NCBI GenBank assembly: GCA_937890595.1
Contig: CALADM010000012.1
Coordinates: forward strand, 1-18,073
DNA length: 18,073 bases
Direction of reading: 5' to 3'
Source of the DNA: CAJMNU01 sp905214855
Lineage (GTDB): Bacteria > Bacillota > Clostridia > Lachnospirales > Lachnospiraceae
A program made the position numbers and the translations under genes. Positions 13,478 through 18,073 of this stretch are shown here, piece by piece. The notes beneath the pieces are model-generated. The model made no database searches. It was not told the origin of the DNA and saw only the letters and a program-made list of their open reading frames with translations. Every line of letters starts with the position of its first letter. Position 1 is the first letter of the stretch.

Positions 13478-15316
13478 TCATTCTACCGTAACCGATTTTG
13501 CCAGATTCCTCGGTTTATCAATATCACAGCCTCGGTTCAAGGCTACATAATAGGCAAAAAGCTGTAATGGAATCACTCCAAGAACCGGCTGCAAAAGGGA
13601 ATGTATCCTGGGTATTACAAATATCTCTGATGCCTGACCTTTTATCAGACCTTCCGTCTGTTCCGTAGTCATTGCAAGCACCTCTGCACCTCTGGATTTT
13701 ACTTCCACAATATTTGACAGCATTTTTTCTGCCAACGGTTCATAAAAAGCCAGTGCAACTACCAGTGTTCCCTGTTCAATCAAAGAAATGGTTCCATGTT
13801 TCAGTTCCCCTGCTGCATACGATTCTGAATGAATATAGGAGATTTCTTTCAGCTTTAAAGAGCCTTCCAATCCTAACGCATAATCCAGATTACGACCAAT
13901 ATAAAAAACGCTGTTATGATTAAAATATCTGGACGCCACTTTCTGGTAAAGATCCAGATTATTCAAAATCTCTCCTATCTTTTCAGGCAAGTTCTGAAGC
14001 TCCCTGATAATTCCCACATATTCCTGATTCTCAATCCTGTTTGACTGCTTTGCCAGATAGACTCCCAGCATCAAAAGAAGTACCATCTGCGTGGTATATG
14101 CTTTTGTAGTTGCCACGGCTATTTCCGGTCCTGCCCATGTATAAAGGACATAATCCGATTCTCGTGCTATAGAACTTCCCATCACATTTACAATAGACAG
14201 CACTTTCGAGCCTTTCCTCTTTGCTTCCCGAAGTGCCGCCATAGAATCCAGAGTTTCTCCCGACTGGCTGATTACGATCACAAGGGATGACTCTCCCAGT
14301 ATCGGTTCGCTGTACCGGAATTCTGATGCAAGACAGGCTTCTGCCGGAATGCGGAGAAGTTTTTCCAATGCATATTTTCCCACCATTCCTACATGATATG
14401 CAGAACCACATGCAACAAGATAGATTCTGAAAATCCCTTTCATTAACTCTTTTACATCCTTTAATTCCTCCAGCACAATCTCTCCGTCTGCCAATCTAGG
14501 AGAAATTGTTTTTCGGACTGCTTCCGGCTGTTCTATAATCTCTTTTAACATAAAGTGTGCATATCCGCCCTTTTCTGCTGCCGAAACATCCCATTCAATC
14601 AAATGCTTTTCTTTTTCCAGCAGACCTCCGTCCCTATCAAATATCTGCACCTGTCCTGCTGTAATCACTGCTACCTCATCATCTTCCATATAGGTAACGG
14701 TTCTTGTGTGGGCAAGAAGCGCAGTAACGTCAGAGGCAATATAATTTTCGCCTTTTCCATAACCAATCAGTAAAGGTGCATCCTTTCTTGCTGCAATCAT
14801 CTGTTCTGGGAAATCTGAACAGAGAATCCCCATGGCATAAGCACCCTTAATTCGATTTAATACTGCATAAACTGCATCCATCAGATTGGATTTTTTTCTA
14901 TAATAATATTCCAGAAGCTGAACGATTACTTCTGTATCCGTATCAGAAACAAAGACCACACCTTTCCGGATCAGGGACTGTTTTATCTCCAGATAATTCT
15001 CTATAATGCCATTATGAACAACCGCAATCTTTCCATTCTGCCCTATATGCGGATGTGCATTTACATCACTTGGTTCTCCGTGGGTAGCCCACCTAGTATG
15101 ACCAATACCTATATTTCCTGAAAGCGGTTTCTGAGAATCCAGCACTTCCCGCAAAACGGCAAGACGACCTTTGCTTTTTTTTACCTGCAAGTTTCCATCT
15201 GCTGACACAACCGCAACGCCTGCTGAATCATAACCTCTGTATTCCAGCCTTTCCAAACCGTCCAGCAAAACAGGAACAGCTTCTGTATTTCCTACAAATC
15301 CAATAATTCCACACAT
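13478..15316 (-). CDS. glmS: Glutamine-fructose-6-phosphate aminotransferase (isomerizing)
   Basis: 612 residues, normal for GlmS. It makes glucosamine-6-phosphate from fructose-6-phosphate and glutamine, the entry to cell-wall amino sugars. The mature N-terminal nucleophile is C2 (MCGIIGFVGN), followed by GHTRWATHG and VHNGIIEN in the glutaminase domain. Two SIS sugar-isomerase domains follow (ACGSAYHVG and SQSGETLDS; later GRNLDYALGLEGSLKLKEI). The C-terminal tail DKPRNLAKSVTVE, which carries the isomerase lysine (K607), is intact. It begins four bases after pyrG ends, with AGAGGA upstream inside the pyrG 3' end. That leaves no room for a glmS ribozyme, so control must differ from Bacillus. 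Confidence 0.97.
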   Translation of the reverse strand: MCGIIGFVGNTEAVPVLLDGLERLEYRGYDSAGVAVVSADGNLQVKKSKGRLAVLREVLDSQKPLSGNIGIGHTRWATHGEPSDVNAHPHIGQNGKIAVVHNGIIENYLEIKQSLIRKGVVFVSDTDTEVIVQLLEYYYRKKSNLMDAVYAVLNRIKGAYAMGILCSDFPEQMIAARKDAPLLIGYGKGENYIASDVTALLAHTRTVTYMEDDEVAVITAGQVQIFDRDGGLLEKEKHLIEWDVSAAEKGGYAHFMLKEIIEQPEAVRKTISPRLADGEIVLEELKDVKELMKGIFRIYLVACGSAYHVGMVGKYALEKLLRIPAEACLASEFRYSEPILGESSLVIVISQSGETLDSMAALREAKRKGSKVLSIVNVMGSSIARESDYVLYTWAGPEIAVATTKAYTTQMVLLLMLGVYLAKQSNRIENQEYVGIIRELQNLPEKIGEILNNLDLYQKVASRYFNHNSVFYIGRNLDYALGLEGSLKLKEISYIHSESYAAGELKHGTISLIEQGTLVVALAFYEPLAEKMLSNIVEVKSRGAEVLAMTTEQTEGLIKGQASEIFVIPRIHSLLQPVLGVIPLQLFAYYVALNRGCDIDKPRNLAKSVTVE

Positions 15317-15320
15317 GATT

Positions 15321-16934
15321 CTAATCCTCTTTTCTTTTTGCCTGTTTTAATGAGGCTGAAATAAACCCCTTAAACAGCGGATGAGACTGATTTGGACGGC
15401 TCTTAAACTCCGGATGGAATTGTACTCCTACAAAGAATGGATGTTCCGACAATTCTATAGTTTCTACCAGTCTGTCATCCGGAGATGTACCGCTGATCAC
15501 AAGCCCCGCTTCTGTCAGCGCCTCGCGATATTGATTATTAAACTCATAGCGATGACGGTGACGCTCATGTATTAGTGTAACGCCATAACATGTTTCCATC
15601 TTTGTCTCTGCTTTAATGCTACAGGGATAGCTTCCCAGCCGCAGAGTACCGCCTTTATCAATCTCCTCACTCTGTCCTGGCATAAAGTCAATGACCTTAT
15701 GGGAGCACTGCTCGTCAAATTCTCCTGAATGAGCATCCTTAATTCCCAAAACATTTCTGGCAAATTCGATGACTGCAATCTGCATCCCTAAACAGATTCC
15801 AAAATAAGGGATCTGATTTTCACGGGCATACTCTGCAGACAGAACCATTCCTTCAATGCCACGGTTTCCAAATCCGCCCGGAACAATGATTCCATCCAAA
15901 TCATGAAAAATATTATTTACGGTTTCCTTTGTAATCGTTTCAGAATCAATCCAATGGATTTTTACAAATGTATTCTGTTCATACCCTGCATGATTCAATG
16001 CTTCAACCACAGACAGATATGCGTCATGGAGCTTTACGTATTTCCCAACCAGACCGATATGTACTTCTTCAGTACGACTCTGGATTCGTTCCACCATCTC
16101 TTCCCAGTCTGCCATATCCGGCTTTGGTGTCTCAATGTGAAGCTCTCTGCATACCACCTCAGAAAAGCCAGACTTTTCCAACATCAACGGCGCTTCATAA
16201 ACATTGAACAGCGTCCTGTTTTCAATCACACAATCCTCTTTTACGTTGCAGAACAGCGCAATTTTCCGAAAAATAGATTCTTCCAGTGGTTGGTCTGATC
16301 GAAGAACGATAAGATTAGGATTGATTCCCATTCCCCGAAGTTCCTTGACCGAATGCTGTGTCGGCTTTGACTTATGCTCTTCAGAACCACTTAGATAGGG
16401 TACTAATGTCACATGGATGAACAGGCTGTTTTCACTGCCTACCTCCAGTGAAATCTGGCGTACTGCTTCTAAAAACGGCTGGGATTCAATATCGCCAATG
16501 GTTCCTCCAATTTCTGTAATCACCACATCCGCATCTGTCTTTTTTCCTACACGGTACACAAATTCCTTAATTTCATTGGTAATATGAGGAATTACCTGAA
16601 CGGTAAAGCCCAAATATTCCCCTCTCCGTTCTTTATTCAAGACATTCCAATAAACCTTTCCTGTTGTCAGGTTCGAATACTGGTTCAGATCTTCATCAAT
16701 AAATCTTTCATAATGTCCCAAATCCAGGTCCGTTTCCGCTCCGTCTTCTGTCACATATACTTCTCCATGCTGATAAGGGCTCATGGTTCCTGGATCTACA
16801 TTTATATATGGATCTAACTTCTGGGCTGCAACCTTTAAGCCTCTCGCTTTCAAAAGGCGTCCCAGAGATGCAGCCGTAATTCCCTTTCCCAAACCAGATA
16901 CCACGCCTCCAGTCACAAATATATATTTAGTCAT
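15321..16934 (-). CDS. pyrG: CTP synthase
   Basis: 537 residues, typical length. It aminates UTP to CTP with ATP and glutamine ammonia. The N-terminal synthase domain opens TKYIFVTGGVVSGLGKG (P-loop) and has the Mg/CTP-binding IGGTIGDIES segment around 142-151. The C-terminal class I amidotransferase has the triad C381 (GICLGMQ), H507 and E509 (FHPEF). The frame is open 11 codons further, but AAGGAAAG lies inside that extension and every CTP synthase begins near MTKYIFVTGG, so ATG 16934 was chosen. It precedes glmS by four bases, and a 23-codon open frame lies just upstream. Control by GTP and glutamine is expected at enzyme level. Confidence 0.96.
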   Translation of the reverse strand: MTKYIFVTGGVVSGLGKGITAASLGRLLKARGLKVAAQKLDPYINVDPGTMSPYQHGEVYVTEDGAETDLDLGHYERFIDEDLNQYSNLTTGKVYWNVLNKERRGEYLGFTVQVIPHITNEIKEFVYRVGKKTDADVVITEIGGTIGDIESQPFLEAVRQISLEVGSENSLFIHVTLVPYLSGSEEHKSKPTQHSVKELRGMGINPNLIVLRSDQPLEESIFRKIALFCNVKEDCVIENRTLFNVYEAPLMLEKSGFSEVVCRELHIETPKPDMADWEEMVERIQSRTEEVHIGLVGKYVKLHDAYLSVVEALNHAGYEQNTFVKIHWIDSETITKETVNNIFHDLDGIIVPGGFGNRGIEGMVLSAEYARENQIPYFGICLGMQIAVIEFARNVLGIKDAHSGEFDEQCSHKVIDFMPGQSEEIDKGGTLRLGSYPCSIKAETKMETCYGVTLIHERHRHRYEFNNQYREALTEAGLVISGTSPDDRLVETIELSEHPFFVGVQFHPEFKSRPNQSHPLFKGFISASLKQAKRKED

Positions 16935-16948
16935 ATTTTTCACTTTCC

Positions 16949-17020
16949 TTAAAACATTGTAATGCAAACATCACGTTCTGCCCCTACTGATACGTATTTA
17001 TCCACACTTGATGTAATCAT
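16949..17020 (-). CDS. Possible 23-codon leader peptide before pyrG
   Basis: In the purC-pyrG gap, ATG 17020 to TAA 16949 encodes MITSSVDKYVSVGAERDVC plus four residues. The ribosome site is weak (AAAAG about 9 bases upstream). The stop lies 15 bases before the pyrG ATG, next to the pyrG ribosome site, so coupling is possible. No family is recognised; it could be a relic or a chance frame. Confidence 0.25.
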   Translation of the reverse strand: MITSSVDKYVSVGAERDVCITMF

Positions 17021-17042
17021 GTCTATATTCTTTTCAGAAATT

Positions 17043-17762
17043 CTAGTTACTCTCTATTTCTAACCCCAGACGTCTGGCTACCTGGATATATGCATCCTCT
17101 ACATGACCCAAATCTCTGCGGAAACGGTCTTTATCCATTTTTTCCCCACTATCTGTATCCCACAATCGGCAAGTATCTGGTGATATTTCATCTGCAAGCA
17201 TTACCTGCTCATGAAATCGTCCAAACTCTATCTTAAAATCAATCAGACGAAGTCCGGCTGCTTTATATTCTTGTTTCAGAACTTCATTTATCTTAAATGC
17301 ATATTTTTTAATCGTCTCTATCTCCTGTTCTGTTGCAAGCTGCAGCGCTTTTGCATAATAGGAATTAATCAGAGGATCCCCAAGCTCATCGTTTTTATAG
17401 GAAAACTCAAGGGTCGGCTCAGCCAATTCTGTTCCTTCTTCTACTCCCAGCCGTTTAGAAAAGCTTCCGGCAGCCACATTTCGTACAATTACCTCCAATG
17501 GAATAATTTTCACTCTCCATACTGCCGTTTCCCTATCATTCAACTCCTGGATGAAGTGAGTCGGAATCCCCTCCTTCTCCAGTTTCTGAAACAGTAGGTT
17601 TGTCATACGGTTATTGATTGCTCCCTTGCCAGCGATTGTTCCCTTCTTTAATCCGTTAAAAGCTGTTGCATCATCTTTATAAGAAACAATCAGAACATCC
17701 GGATCATCCGTTAAAAAAACCTTTTTTGCCTTTCCTTCGTATAATTGTTCACATTTTTCCAT
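17043..17762 (-). CDS. purC: SAICAR synthetase (phosphoribosylaminoimidazole-succinocarboxamide synthase)
   Basis: 239 residues, the usual bacterial length. It joins aspartate to CAIR with ATP, step eight of de novo purine synthesis. Motifs seen are LYEGKAKKVF at 7-16 (ATP-binding strand), SYKDDATAFNG at 27-37, KGAINNRMTNLLF at 46-58, PLEVIVRNVAAGS near 87-99, LIDFKIEFGR around 173-182 and LADEISPDTCRLWD at 189-202. GGAGG about eight bases upstream fixes the ATG. It is the first complete gene of the - strand block leading to pyrG, glmS and purF. It is preceded by an unusual promoter-hairpin-promoter leader. Confidence 0.96.
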   Translation of the reverse strand: MEKCEQLYEGKAKKVFLTDDPDVLIVSYKDDATAFNGLKKGTIAGKGAINNRMTNLLFQKLEKEGIPTHFIQELNDRETAVWRVKIIPLEVIVRNVAAGSFSKRLGVEEGTELAEPTLEFSYKNDELGDPLINSYYAKALQLATEQEIETIKKYAFKINEVLKQEYKAAGLRLIDFKIEFGRFHEQVMLADEISPDTCRLWDTDSGEKMDKDRFRRDLGHVEDAYIQVARRLGLEIESN

Positions 17763-17789
17763 TTCTGTTTTCCTCCGACAGCGTCACTT

Positions 17790-17818
17790 CTTATATGTTT
17801 CAACACAAAAAAAGACAA
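17790..17818 (-). promoter_or_regulatory. Second possible purC promoter overlapping the terminator
   Basis: On the - strand TTGTCT (17813-17818) and TATAAG (17790-17795) are 17 bases apart, placing the start about 20 bases before the purC ATG. The -35 box is built from the terminator's last stem bases and first T. Confidence 0.45.
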
Positions 17819-17862
17819 TGATGCCTTTAAGTTCTTATGAAACTTAAAGACACCATTGCCTT
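17807..17862 (-). terminator. 22-bp terminator hairpin in front of purC
   Basis: On the - strand the arm 17841-17862 pairs with 17812-17833 without any gap: 22 pairs including three G-T, around the seven-base loop TCATAAG. Seven T follow (A run 17807-17813). It may end metY transcripts that stop at 17904. It also begins only four or so bases after the start predicted for the promoter at 17873-17901, so it may be an attenuator. Confidence 0.85.
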
Positions 17863-17872
17863 TACCCACGTT

Positions 17873-17901
17873 ATTCTACCTCTTAAGTCCTATCTTGTCA
17901 A
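17873..17901 (-). promoter_or_regulatory. Consensus promoter upstream of the purC hairpin
   Basis: TTGACA (17896-17901) and TAGAAT (17873-17878) on the - strand with a 17-base spacer, beginning three bases after the metY stop. The expected start is near 17865-17867. Confidence 0.65.
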
Positions 17902-17903
17902 TC

Positions 17904-18073
17904 TTATTTTTGCAGTTCTTCTGCCGCATGAAATCCATTCTGTAAATCTTCAATAATATCTTCGATATGTTCGGTTCCTATAGAAAGACGTATGGTATTG
18001 GGCTTAATCTCCTGATCTGCCAGTTCTTCCTGTGAAAGCTGGCTGTGGGTTGTAGTTGCCGGATGAATCACAA
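17904..18073 (-). CDS. metY: Second O-acetylhomoserine sulfhydrylase-type gene (partial, C-terminus)
   Basis: The last 55 residues are visible, opening with VIHPATTTHSQLS and including PNTIRLSIGTEHIEDIIEDL, ending EELQK before TAA 17904-17906. HPATTTHSQL corresponds to the C-terminal substrate loop of Cys/Met-metabolism PLP enzymes, and RLSIGTE is the usual strand after it. It aligns by eye with the end of the first metY (HPASHTHRQL and RLSVGIE) but is clearly a different paralogue. MetB (cystathionine gamma-synthase) has a similar end and cannot be excluded from this fragment. The N-terminus lies beyond the window. Confidence 0.85.
   Translation of the reverse strand, partial: VIHPATTTHSQLSQEELADQEIKPNTIRLSIGTEHIEDIIEDLQNGFHAAEELQK

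Noticed and set aside
13440..15340. glmS ribozyme before glmS
   Set aside because: Only four bases separate pyrG from glmS, so there is no room for the ribozyme.
17763..17903. Purine (guanine/adenine) riboswitch before purC
   Set aside because: The conserved three-way junction sequences are absent; the segment is a single long terminator-type hairpin.
1..18073. CRISPR arrays, tRNA or rRNA genes
   Set aside because: No regularly spaced repeats and no cloverleaf or rRNA-like segments were noticed on either strand.

Overview
This window looks like chromosome of an anaerobic, low-to-moderate G+C Firmicute, most likely a Lachnospiraceae-type Clostridium (Blautia/Dorea/Roseburia relatives). That placement is inference from protein style: DapL plus DapF lysine/DAP synthesis, an iron-sulfur type PurF, the DUF362 double-ferredoxin protein, a DUF2752 protein, AGGAGG-type ribosome sites and promoters of the form TTGAC-N17-TAGAAT. 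No rRNA, tRNA or CRISPR array was seen.

Left part (1-5670). A short tail of an unidentified + strand gene runs into the end of a DUF2752 membrane protein, which is coupled by a TGATG overlap to an O-acetylhomoserine sulfhydrylase (metY). metY has its own promoter and a roughly 140-nt leader with mutually exclusive hairpins. Divergent from it is a + strand run of three genes: a DUF362 4Fe-4S protein, a small COG2426 membrane protein, and a DUF368 protein (the PopT polyprenyl-phosphate transporter family). A convergent acidic zinc-ribbon protein follows, with a clear promoter and terminator.

Middle part (5660-9790) is an accessory, decaying region. It holds a transposase tail with an in-frame stop, a strong two-way hairpin, an orphan promoter embedded in a long inverted repeat, and a broken SLOG/DUF1273-like gene. 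These are followed by a polyol (sorbitol-type) dehydrogenase, its probable ROK-family repressor, and a frameshifted DDE transposase remnant. The dehydrogenase and the ROK gene each carry a TTGNNN-N17 promoter followed by the same 13-bp operator-like word, which makes a small self-contained regulon.

Right part (9794-18073) is one long - strand biosynthetic block read from right to left: a second metY (partial), purC, pyrG, glmS, purF, a carA relic, dapF and dapL. pyrG, glmS, purF and carA all encode glutamine-dependent amidotransferases, so the block gathers enzymes that use glutamine amide nitrogen for CTP, hexosamine, purine and carbamoyl-phosphate synthesis. The carA copy has lost its middle and its 3' end, and dapF-dapL now follow it directly. 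Upstream of purC there is a canonical promoter, then within a few bases of the predicted start a 22-bp terminator hairpin, and then a second possible promoter. This is the most unusual regulatory arrangement in the window.

No wholly new multi-gene system is evident. The best leads are the purC leader, the carA deletion inside an amidotransferase operon, the ROK operator pair, the orphan promoter in an inverted repeat, and the DUF362/COG2426/DUF368 gene set.
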